The notes under the pieces: generated by a model
What the model saw: only the letters and a program-made list of their open reading frames with translations
Told to the model about the DNA's origin: nothing
Database searches by the model: none
Made by a program: the position numbers and the translations under genes
In this document: one piece after another, positions 53,038 through 62,549 of the stretch
Position numbering within the stretch: the stretch's first letter is position 1
Layout of the letters: each line of letters starts with the position of its first letter
NCBI GenBank assembly: GCA_047967505.1
Contig: CM106538.1
Direction: 5' to 3' (one strand)
From: Dipteris shenzhenensis
Lineage: Eukaryota > Polypodiophyta > Polypodiopsida > Gleicheniales
DNA length: 64,000 nt

Positions 53038-54653
53038 ACTTCAGAAAGAAAAAAGAAACCTAGCTAGAAATCCTATTCTAACAAAGGCCATATTGCTGCT
53101 GCTGCGACCATCCAATTAAATGGCTATACTCCAATCTTTAAAAAATTGATCAAACCCAAGGATGAAGATAAGACATACAATTTTTAGATTATACTGAGCT
53201 CAAAAAACCCCAAGGACATGCAGAGTACAGAAAACGACCAATGAACATTTAGATTATCTCGATAAAGACAATAGTAACTTCAATTGTTAATTCCAAGAAT
53301 TGCATCAAAAGACTATCGACAATCACGTATCAGAAGACTATCGATGGACTAATCCTCATGAATGCAAAGCACAAACTAGAATCAAAGATTTAACCCCGCT
53401 ATATGAAAAGAAGCACATGCAATTTAATAATCCAATGGATCTCACTTGCACCACCAGAACCTGATGTCAAACCCCCAACTCTCGCACAACTCCCTCATGC
53501 AAAGCGAAGACAAGATTCATTGCACCACCAGAAGCAAATCTTCAAAGATGCTTCCTTGCACCAATAGAACCGAAGTTCAAACCCTCCAGATAGAATGTAG
53601 ACCAGCAGAACCAAACACTCGCCGAAACATAGACTTGAGGTAGACACACTTCACTAATCCGAATCTTGAAGCCAACAACACTGCAAAACGTGCAGTCACA
53701 CACAAAATACAAAGCCACAACCTTCCTTTCAAACCGCCCATTGCAAGAGTAACTACCACATCTGAAGCAGAAGGCTTCATGCAAAGTCAAACATAGACAA
53801 CGACCTAGAACTGAGATGAAGAACAACCTTCCCTTCAAACCCTCCACTATAAGAGTTGTCACTAACGGCCGAAGGGGAAACCTTCATCCAACCACATCAA
53901 ACCTTGGTAGTCGAATGAAGAGCCGTCTAGATGACGCTAGAGACCCACCAATCCTAACAATACACACAGCCACCTGAATGCTAGAGGGCCAATGGGAGGT
54001 CGAATCATGAACCAAGCACCACTAGGCAGAGTCATGAAGCTAGACAGCCACCACCAGTCAAAGAGCCACCACCAGGAAGAACTACTTCTCCTCAAACCCT
54101 CCACACAAGCTAGGCTATGTGTGTTGAGGGAGAGCCGCCAAGAGGTTGCCTCCTCTCAATAGACACAGCCCCCCAATAACCCTAACAATAGCCTAAGTTA
54201 ACACAATTGCCACCACCAAGCCTAAGTAACAACCCTAACTAACTTAACCAACCTTTAAGACTAACTTTGACATTGGCACACTTAGGCACACTTCCCATAA
54301 ATAACATGAAAATCACCAACGTTCGCTTAGCCCTTGCCTTGGTAGGCTAAAAATACCAAAATAAGAAGCCCTACTCCTTCATGGCAGGCCAAAAAATGGA
54401 CTAAAACAAGAGCGCATAAGTGGGCATGGGTGGGGTTATTAAAAGGCAAATTTTATAGGGTATTTCATAAATGGCAATTTGTAAAACACAATTACCTAGC
54501 CATTAGGCCACACATGGCCCCCATATGGTGTCCAAACCAGGACCTACTGGATAACCGAGCTACTCAAATGCCTTCTCTTTATATGGAGGGCTTACAAGTA
54601 GAGTTAACTAGTTCTCGCATAGTTACATGAGAGTGGAGCATTGATATCTAACA
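53038..54653. other. Mostly unassigned; copia 3' LTR at its right edge
   Basis: Contains repeated words such as TTGCACCACCAGAA (53440-53560) and (C/T)TTCAAACC(C/G)(T/C)CCA (53575-54100), giving a minus-strand GLKGRL repeated motif near 53540-53860. Around 54400-54653 is likely the 3' LTR of the copia scrap to the right: on the minus strand it starts TGTTAGATATC at 54653, just after GGACATTGAGGGGGGC. The LTR's other end was not located. Confidence 0.4.
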
Positions 54654-55236
54654 GCCCCCCTCAATGTCCACCCGCAAGTGAACTTACTTTTTTGGCCCAA
54701 TGCCAAGTCGATGAAGATGCCTCTCCAGCAAGTCTCTTCCAAGAGCTTTCGTGAAGATGTCTGCAACATTCTCTGTAGTCAGAGAGTACACCAAGTCGAC
54801 CTCTCCATCCATGAGAAGCTCGCGTACAAAGTGATATTGAATCTCAATGTGTTTTGTGCGAGCGTGGAACACAGGGTTCTTTGCAATCGCCATGCAACTC
54901 TGATTGTCACATGATAACTATGTAGGCTTGTTCTGTACTGCACCCATGTCCCCTAAAATCCTCCTCAACCATACTACCTCACAAGAAGCAAAACATGTTG
55001 ATTTGTACTCAGCCTCGGTAGAAGAAAAGCAACTGTAGGTTGCTTTTTGCTGACCCATGACACAGCTCCAGATCTAAGTGAGAAACAGTAACCTGTCACT
55101 GATCTCCTGCTGTCCACGTCTCCTGCCCAATCCGAGTCACAGAATCTGGTCAAGATGTTGCCCTTGGTATAAGTGATGCCATAATCAAGTGTGCCTATTT
55201 CAGCACCCGCATCCCTGCCCTCCAATGGGTCTCCCG
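54654..55236 (-). mobile_element. Copia RNase H scrap
   Basis: Minus strand: GTLDYGITYTKGN, CDSDWAGDVDSRRSVTGYCF, GAVSWVSKKQPTVAF, then a frame slip, then CDNQSCMAIAKNPVFHARTKHIEIQYH and VADIFTKALG, ending before the purine tract. A TAG at about 54918-54920 stands where Gln is usual. Everything upstream of RNase H is missing, cut off near 55236 where CACTA-like sequence begins. Confidence 0.8.
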
Positions 55237-55344
55237 GGGCTTATTGGAAAACCTGCTTAGTACACCAGTCTGGAGTATCTAAACAAAAGATGGTGTTGAG
55301 ATGCAATCTTTATTTTCATTCAATATAGCATACAATAGTTACGA

Positions 55345-56262
55345 ACCCTTATTGGCTCACGCCATGTGGAGGAGGAGTCATGGAAAGGTCCCAAATTTGC
55401 TTCCAATCTCCTACAGTGAGTGACTGTGGGAGGACTTCATTCCAAGGGGTGACATATCTAGGATGATCAGGTGGGAGAAATTGATGGTGATTCTCATAGA
55501 TGACCTTATTCAAGTCCTCTGGCCGTGAAGCAACTAGCAAAGGACCACAAACATGACATGCATGGTAACCCGATGTAGTGAGACCTAAACAATAGACACA
55601 ATTGCATAAGCAAGGTGGGTTCCCAATGCCACATCGATTGGCTACTCATAATTAAAAGTTCAATGCTTACCTGAACACTCGCCATAGCCTGGGAATTCAT
55701 GCATCATCCATATCAAAACTGCCTTGCATGTGAAGTCTCATGATGACGAGGGAGGCCTGCTTACGTCACGCACCTCCATACCTCTCCAAAGTATCTCCAG
55801 TTCATTAATCAAAGGCTCCAGATAAACATCCACGTTTTTGACTTTATGTTTCCCTGGAATTAGAAGGGATAACATAACATGTCCTTTCTTAATCGCCACA
55901 GAGGATGGAAGATTATAATTCATCAATATCATTGGCCATACACTGTAAGAGGTGCTTTTGAGACCAAATGGGTTCACACCGTCCATATCCAATCTAAGTC
56001 TCAAGTTTCTAGGTTCTTCCTTGAAGCTTGGCCACGTGTCTTCAATATGCTTCCATGCAAGAGATCTCCACTTGCCATCGGTTGATCGATGGGAGGAATG
56101 CTATGACATGAGCTCTGCAAATGGATTTGCACTTGATCCCAAAGGCGAGTGCCCATCGTAGTAGCTCGTCATGACATGGCAGTAGGCATAGTAGCAAGGA
56201 GAGCTCTGGTACAGGATGCATGGCACATTGCTTTGGGGACATCACTCGGGGCGGGGAGGATT
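55345..56262 (-). pseudogene. CACTA (En/Spm) TNP2-type transposase remnant
   Basis: Minus strand, in order: WKHIEDTWPSFKEEPRNLRL, then LDMDGVNPFGLKSTSYSVWP and MILMNYNLPSS, then LLIPGKHKVKNVDVYLEPLINEL, a classic TNP2 block. Further on are HACHVCGPLLVAS (metal-binding CxxC), NKVIYENHHQFLPPDHPRY and a stop. Stops and frameshifts near 56090 and 55740 break it. TNP2 would cut at the element's ends. Only about 300 of the usual 700-1000 residues remain. Confidence 0.85.
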
Positions 56263-57194
56263 CAGATGTAGACGTGCCAGAGGGTGATGGTACGATCTAC
56301 TATGATATCACTTAGATAGGCGACATCTTGCAGGATGCATAGGGGAAGGGTCCTTCATGCGCTATGTAGTTCATAACAACTATAGAGATTGCTTTATTCC
56401 ATTCAAAGAGCAAAAAGAAAGTTTGGTTGAGGATACCATCAAGACTATACGCAGGAGGTATCCCAATCCAGAACGTATTGAGTTCACTAACAAATAGGAA
56501 AAGACAAAGATTACCACTATTCTTGCCAATAAGAGGTCTTTGCTTAAGAGGCAAGCAGTAGCCGAGATTACCTAGAGAGGGAGGACAAGCACCAAGGGAC
56601 TAGCCATACACTGCTCATAAGTGTGAGTAGAAGAAAGCGATGAAGGTAGCGAAAGAGGACCTCAATCTGTAGCACACGGAGGCACGACGGATCTAGATGG
56701 AGCGATATGGAAACGTGCATTTTGAAGCAGGGGGTATTGCATCATGGGAGGCCCAATTTATAAGCATCGATCTCAAATTATATTGTGTCTATGTGGTCTA
56801 TTAGGAGGTTGTTCCTTTGTACTAACCCCTCTGTAAATTGTGTCATCTTGCACCTTGATATCGTGGACAAATACCCTACTCCTGCCGAGATAACCTACCA
56901 TTGTGGACATCGCAGGCGACATACTTGGAGGCACTTCTATGATGAGAGTTGATTACTAAGAACTCAGGAGTAGTATATCCGAGCTACTAGAGTGTCCTTG
57001 CAGGTATTTAAAAGTACATAAAAAATATCAATGTCGTAAATAAAGATTTAATTTTTCATACATTGATACATGTTATCCCTCGTTTACAGGGTCCTAGGGA
57101 TATTGAGGAGAAAAAAGATGAGGATACTGAGGAGGAAGAAGGAAATGAAGAAGGCTCTGATGATGGAAGCAAGAACGAGAATGCCTTCGATTAG
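56263..57194 (+). pseudogene. Plus-strand gene remnant with acidic C-terminal exon
   Basis: Not recognised. Plus-strand pieces include FMRYVVHNNYRDCFIPFKEQ and RYPNPERIEFTNK (56330-56500), then LANKRSLLKRQAVAEIT with stops. After a possible intron (donor near 57003 CAGGTATTT, acceptor TTTACAG at 57083-57089) the last exon encodes IEEKKDEDTEEEEGNEEGSDDGS and ends in TAG at 57192-57194. It could be the second gene of the CACTA element or an unrelated host gene. Confidence 0.35.
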
Positions 57195-57221
57195 TCATAG
57201 AAGTACTGCTAGCTATTCTTT

Positions 57222-57415
57222 TTTGTACTTGAAGCCACAAGATGCTTGGTTTCGTGCTATATGTATATATAAGCACTTTTTGGGCTATGAATTAATATAC
57301 ACTCCTCTTATTTTCTGTACTTGAAGCCATAGTGGCTTGGCTTCGTGCTATATGTATATACAAGCACTTTTTGAGCTATGCATTAGTATACACTCCTCTT
57401 ATTTTTTTGGCATTC
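57222..57415. repeat. Tandem duplication, about 104-bp unit
   Basis: TGTACTTGAAGCCA occurs twice, each followed by GCTATATGTATATA and AAGCACTTTTTG(G/A)GCTATG to CACTCCTCTTATTTT. It lies in what would be the 3' untranslated region of the acidic-tail gene. Confidence 0.75.
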
Positions 57416-57556
57416 AATTTCCTTTTGCAATGTCTTATCAATGAATGTTTTGTGTTTTGGAGTTGTAATGTTTTATTTGAAATTGTAATCATTGGCTATG
57501 GACGTGCGTGGAGTCATGTAAATTAAAATGCTGTTAGCTGTAAGAATTATATTACA

Positions 57557-57868
57557 CACTGTAGAAGTGGGGTTTTTACAACCACATAGCATACACAACA
57601 TTCTATTCAATCACACAACATTCTATTCAATCACAGATCATTCAGTTTTTTTAAAAAGAAAAATTCTACAGAGCATCTATAAGCATGTCTTTTCATAAAT
57701 TTTTTTTTTTTTTACAGAGCGTCTATTAGTGCTTCTATACGCGCATTTCTCTGTTATATAGATGCGGGTCTATAGACACATTAATAGACGTGCTAATAGA
57801 CGCGTCCCTCAACTTTTTTTTAAATTCAAGAAACGCGTCTGAAAACGTGTCTATGGATGCAGTGTTGT
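57557..57868. repeat. Possible CACTA terminal/subterminal region
   Basis: Starts CACTGTAGAAGTGGGG and ends ATGCAGTG, so the outer five bases are CACTG/CAGTG. From 57719 to 57861 there are about eight copies, in both orientations, of a motif like ATAGACGCG or CGCGTCTAT (for example GCGTCTATTAG, AATAGACGTG, AATAGACGCG, ACGTGTCTATGG). CACTA elements carry arrays of short subterminal repeats for transposase binding. A 20-bp duplication (ACAACATTCTATTCAATCAC) lies at 57595-57636. No 3-bp target duplication was found. Confidence 0.4.
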
Positions 57869-58024
57869 TGCGTTGAGTGGAAGAAATCCAAGGATGATGA
57901 ATATGATTCATTGACACATAACAATACATGAAATTTGGAATCATTACCAAAAGGAAGAGAGGCCATAAGTTGCATAGATGGGTGTTTAGAAAAAAATATA
58001 ATACAAATCATGGAAACCTACATA

Positions 58025-58549
58025 AATAAAAGGCAAGACTCAAAGCTAAAGGGTATTCACAAGTGCTAGGGTTAGATTACAATGAAACTTTTTCACTTGT
58101 AGTAAAACTCAAGATAGTTTCTACTCTCTTGGCATATGTAACTCAATGTCAAGATCTATAAATTCATCTTGAGTAACATTTTTGAATGGTGATTTAGAAG
58201 AATTGATATACCTAATGCAACTTCAGGGATAATTATGTAGATAAGGATAGTTTGGTTTCTGCTTGTCATTGATAAAATTCTTTTTGTGGCTTCAATGCAG
58301 GTATCTAGAGCAAAGATGGTTACTTATTTGGAGAGTGTGGGATTTCACTTATTTGAAGAGTGTGGTATTTCACACTTCAAATGTAGACACCCATCTCTCT
58401 ATGTGAGTTTTAATGAAGGTGATGTATTACAACTCGCACTTCATGTAGATGACATGTTTCCTTTTAAGAATGAAATAAAGGCTATTGAAGATATCAAAGC
58501 AAAACCGCATGGTTTAGTGGATGTGGGGGAGTGTCTAACAAACATATAA
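58025..58549 (+). mobile_element. Copia reverse transcriptase scrap
   Basis: Plus strand: KARLKAKGYSQVLGLDYNETFSLVVKL (58028 onward), the copia RT fingers, then a gap with stops, and LYVSFNEGDVLQLALHVDDM at about 58397-58456, with VDD of the active site (usual form YVDD). Ends near 58549. Confidence 0.75.
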
Positions 58550-58559
58550 TTCGTGTTTC

Positions 58560-59566
58560 ATAGCGAAAATATATGGAATGCAGTATTGTAATGAAGTAGT
58601 TACTCCCATGGAGACAAATTGTCCTCTCAAAGCGAAAGATGATGCTGGGCAAAGGTACGACCTGGAGTTCAGATGATGCTCTCGAAATGCAAGACATGGT
58701 ATGTTCTGCTTGGAGACCAGAATGGCAAAGCGTGTCCTGTGTTATTTGAAAGGCACATACAATCATTGGATTTGCAAAGATGCAAACTCGGGTGGAGACA
58801 AAGACACTTGCACGTCAACATGATGATCAGGAGAATGTTTTATGTTATGCAATGCTACTGTTAGTTTCGGCCGAAATGCTGTCCTACGTTTCTGTACCAT
58901 ATTATTACATTCCATGGAGGTAGGTTTAGTTAATTTGTTAATGAATCGAAACGTTCAAACGTTTATCTGCTCTTCCATTGTTGCATCCAATGTTATCGAT
59001 CTCTCCCTCCTTGCGATTGATCATCAATATCAAACAGCCTTTACAACTGGTGAAAACGCGAACGCGTGAAATGCTTAGCAACAACACATTATACAATGAT
59101 GCACGTGCCGAATGCCAGCATGATTGTCCTCTACCCCTGCCAGTTTTGAAGGGTTTAAAAGACTCACTTGGACTTTTACTCTTCTGGATTCAATTGATGA
59201 AGGCATCGAAAGAGCTGAGAGTGGAAAAAATGCAGTTCTTGATCGAAGTCATCTTCTTCAAGTATTCGAATGATCCGTCCAGACGAAACGTCTGTTTGAC
59301 CTTCCTTTATATGAAACAGGGACCGTCCAAACTGCGCGCAATTCAGCCTATATTAACATCGAAATCTGATGAAAACGTGCGATGAGCAGCCCCACGAACA
59401 ACATGGCTATGGCTTACTTTTGTGAGGTACGACTTCTCACTAAAAAATATGGCCAACGTTGCGTCTGGGATCTGCAAGCATCTAAACGCCAAATCCTGAG
59501 AATTGTTTGAGACATCTAAGAATTCTTCGTGGGAGTCCAGATGCAGGTGCGGTATTCAACTTGAGA
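58560..59566. other. No gene seen; 3' flank of the MCMDC2-like gene
   Basis: Plus-strand frames of up to 135 codons lack any recognisable motif. Polyadenylation signals for the minus-strand gene could lie here but none was pinned down. Confidence 0.4.
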
Positions 59567-61304
59567 CTAAAATACCTCTAGTATTTCGGTCCGCAAACAC
59601 AGCCTAGCGCAAGCTCCCGCTATGCGCATCAGGCTTTGCAATGTTAATAACGACACATCGTCTTCTTCCTGCATACACTCCTTGTTCTTCCTCATGGCAA
59701 GGTAATAAGATCGAATCAGTTCGTGAGCTCCACTAGTTATACTGATTGACACAATGCTCGAGGCTGCAAACAAATGTTGTTGCAATTCTGTTGAGAGATT
59801 GCTTTTCTTTGTGCTGTCGTTAAGATCCAAGATTAGATCTTGCAGGATCTCGCAGTCGGAGTGTCCATCACCCGGATCAGCCAAAATAATATCAAAACTT
59901 CGCAGCAAAGCTGGATGGAGTGGTTTTGTTTTGGGAAATGCAAAAGCTTCGCAAAATGGAAGTGGATCATTGGCGCGGTTTCTAGGAACGTCATGCGAGG
60001 CCCAGACGGTGATATTCCATGGCAGAGAAATGTCAGGGCTCCGTTTCTGTTTGATGGCGGGATTCTCCATTGCATCGCATAAGATCCTAGACTTTGATTT
60101 TGAAATTACTGATAGATCAAGAAGGAGAACGCCCCCGCTACTCAGCATAAGGCTGCCTGAATAAAGCATGTGCTTGTCTTTAGAAGGATCTTCAAGCTTG
60201 ATCTTATTCAGAAAATCGTCATTTCCCGAGCTGTCATAAACGCTTCTGGTCGCATAGAGCGCTGCGCCTTGCAAAGATTGAAGAGAAACATTGGAGGAAA
60301 AGCTGGGGGTGGCAAGTAAGACATGAATTTGTTTTCGACATGTTTTGGCTGTGGGCAAGTCGAACAGGCTGTGAGCGACATCTGGATGAGAGCTAGAATC
60401 ACTTGCTATCAGACTCAGCAAAAGAGCGATTGGCAAGAATTTAGGCCAAAGTTTGGTCCCCGGACCATGGCAGATGGCATTGCTGAGTTTTTCTAGGGAG
60501 ATCATACCGTCCTTTCTGCGAAATTGGCTATGAAGAACACGGGAAGCGAAAAGTTTCAGAGAGTTGAGATTGTATGGAGCGATGATGTTGTTGGCCTTGA
60601 TTCGTAATTCGGCAAAACGGTAACCGTTCGTAGGCAGCGGTGCTGTAGCAACCATAGATGCATGACCAATCACTGCCACGCAATCACCGAGTTGAAGCTT
60701 GTCTGTAAGATCGTCAAAGAGAGAAACCGGAATCGTCCGAGAGAAAGGTCTCCCTGATTCCTGCATTGCGACGGTTGGCACCGGACCGAGCAAAAGCTCC
60801 TGTGTTCAAATGTAAGCGGGTTCTTATAAGAAAAGCTCCCAAGATTCCGGTAGAGTAAGGCTGAAAATTGCAATCTCGATATTACACAGATTGGCAACCT
60901 GGTGCGGAACGCAGTCGTGGGAGCAAATGTCTTCTTGCAGCCGTGTGTAACAGCAGCCCGAAGGAGGCCGGAGTTCGGTGCCGTGATAGAAGTCGCATGC
61001 CTGGTTGCAGATTTCGCAAACGAATCTCCGCCGGAAAACAGTGCGAACATAGTTCGTCAAGGACAAACGTTATTACTCTCGAAGACAAGCACGCTGCAGC
61101 AACGGGACCATTAAAACAGCCGGGGGTAGATAGAGATGAAGATGTTGGTGCTTCAATTAACCAGAAGAGACGAACATCTGACGAAGTCTCCAAACACCAC
61201 GATGCAAGGGAAAATATATTGGACAGAAACGTTTCGACCGTAGAGTCCAGATGAAATAATGCAAAAGTACGGTCGCAGAGATTAAGGAGGCGGGATGAGG
61301 ACAT
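59567..61304 (-). CDS. MCMDC2-like protein (inactive MCM family), last exon plus upstream exon(s)
   Basis: The last exon (60799-59567, 410 codons, stop TAG) has the MCM layout: SRTIPVSLFDDLTDKLQLGDCVAVIG (OB-fold end); IHVLLATPSFSSNVSLQ in place of the Walker A loop; SSGGVLLLDLSVISKSKS in place of Walker B, with Leu for Glu; NITVWASHDVPRN; HPALLRSFDIILADPGDG (arginine-finger region); and LQSLMRIAGACARLCLR (C-terminal helix). Loss of both Walker motifs points to MCMDC2, which in animals acts in meiotic recombination. An intron at 60800-60898 (CAG/GTTGCC, CACAG/GAG) joins to an upstream exon with FVCEICNQACDF and ICSHDC, an MCM zinc site. Further exons up to about 61304 are likely but not resolved: a TAA precedes that frame. 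Confidence 0.75.
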
Positions 61305-61589
61305 GCAAAGCTCATGGAAAAATAGAGATCAAAGGGATATTACTACTTACGATTGTCAAATCGCAGCTCTGCGCATGAGCGGGAAGCAAAGAAAATGAAG
61401 AATGCCGAAACAAACATGCAGGTGTTGGAAGAAATCCGAAGGTGCACACAAGAACCGAGTTTCGGAGGCCAGTAACATGAGCATAAGTTAAACATGCAGG
61501 TACCTTAAACATGAAATTGCAGAGCATACCTTAAGCATGAAATTGCCGGAAGAAATCCGGAAGCCAATTCCTAGCATGAAATAGCAGTA
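61305..61589. other. Short gap between two minus-strand genes
   Basis: No gene. GAAATCCG and ACATGCAGGT words are repeated loosely (61425-61560). Confidence 0.4.
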
Positions 61590-62456
61590 CTAATTAATGG
61601 CTTCAGAAGTGGAAGGATATGTTCTGGAGACGGAAGAAATGGCGTAGACGACGCCGTAGACATGAACGAGATGTTCCCGGCCTGTGAATCCGGCAAAGCT
61701 TCGATGCTGGAGGGAATCGACGGGGATGGCAGGGAGGGGGACGGAGGAGAGGCGGATCCAGAGGCGAGAGCCGCGAGCGAGGCCGCCATGGCCATGGATG
61801 CAGGAAGAAGGAGGGGCACCGCGCCAGAGCTGAAGATTTGCAAGAAATTGGAGGATGTGCTCCATGAGGTGTGTGGCAAACGCATCAGGATCAGAGAGCA
61901 GGGAATTACCGAGATGTTGATCATGCTCCAAGAGTTCCATGGCGTCAAGGTTGAGCACGTCCATCTGCTCATCGCTGCTCGCAATGCTCTCCATGATCTC
62001 CTCCATCGTCTTCCCTGCAGCCAGTTTCTGCTCCAGCCATTGCTCCGCTAGCTTCTCCACCATCAGGCTCCAAGAATCGCTGCTGCTGCTCGCCTTTGCT
62101 GAGTACATCGCCGCCATAGCCGATGTCGGCATCGGCATTCTCCCCTCATCAAACAGCTCCCCGTTGTCTGCCTCCTCCTCCTCCTCCTCTCCTCCCTCCT
62201 CCTTCTTCTTCTTCTTCTTCTTCATCCCTGCAATCCAGCTCTGCCTTCCATCACTCCCGTGCTTTGATCCTTGCTTGGTTATCCAAGACATTTCGACGCT
62301 TGCCATGGATTTCCCCCCGATCTCTGCCTTGTTCGGCCTCTTCCTCTTCATCTCTGTACCGCGACTGCTACGTTCCATGACTGTGATGCCGCTGCTGCAC
62401 GATCGTGCTCCAGAATCGTTCATCGCCACCATCCTGCAATGACACGCCTCTCTCAT
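61590..62456 (-). CDS. Uncharacterised acidic/lysine-rich protein, 288 codons
   Basis: Start ATG at 62456. The N-terminal part is basic (MKRKRPNKAEIGGKSMA). A Lys run followed by a Glu run (KKKKKKKEEGG, EEEEEEAD) lies near residues 75-95. Then SDSWSLMVEKLAEQWLEQKLAAGKTMEEIM and a Leu-rich helix (LNLDAMELLEHDQHLG, HLMEHILQFLANLQ) look well folded. After about residue 205 the composition becomes odd. The next frame (61571-61984) there gives a more natural Ala/Ser/Pro-rich sequence (ASMAMAASLAALASG), so a frameshift or an intron near 61840 is possible. I know no family for it. GC-rich relative to its surroundings, which favours a real host gene. Confidence 0.55.
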   Translation of the reverse strand: MREACHCRMVAMNDSGARSCSSGITVMERSSRGTEMKRKRPNKAEIGGKSMASVEMSWITKQGSKHGSDGRQSWIAGMKKKKKKKEEGGEEEEEEADNGELFDEGRMPMPTSAMAAMYSAKASSSSDSWSLMVEKLAEQWLEQKLAAGKTMEEIMESIASSDEQMDVLNLDAMELLEHDQHLGNSLLSDPDAFATHLMEHILQFLANLQLWRGAPPSSCIHGHGGLARGSRLWIRLSSVPLPAIPVDSLQHRSFAGFTGREHLVHVYGVVYAISSVSRTYPSTSEAIN

Positions 62457-62549
62457 CTCCTCTTGGCCGCAATCTAGTTGTAGGCTTCTTATAGTGAATT
62501 TAATCTAAAATTTAAAGGCTTTCGTTAAAAAATAAATAAAAATAAATGC

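Noticed and set aside
59754-60164. 136-codon plus-strand frame over the MCMDC2-like exon
   Set aside because: Antisense shadow of a well supported minus-strand exon.
61939-62442. 167-codon plus-strand Ser/Phe-rich frame
   Set aside because: Antisense to the Lys/Glu-rich gene; its Ser, Pro and Phe runs are complements of Glu and Lys codons.
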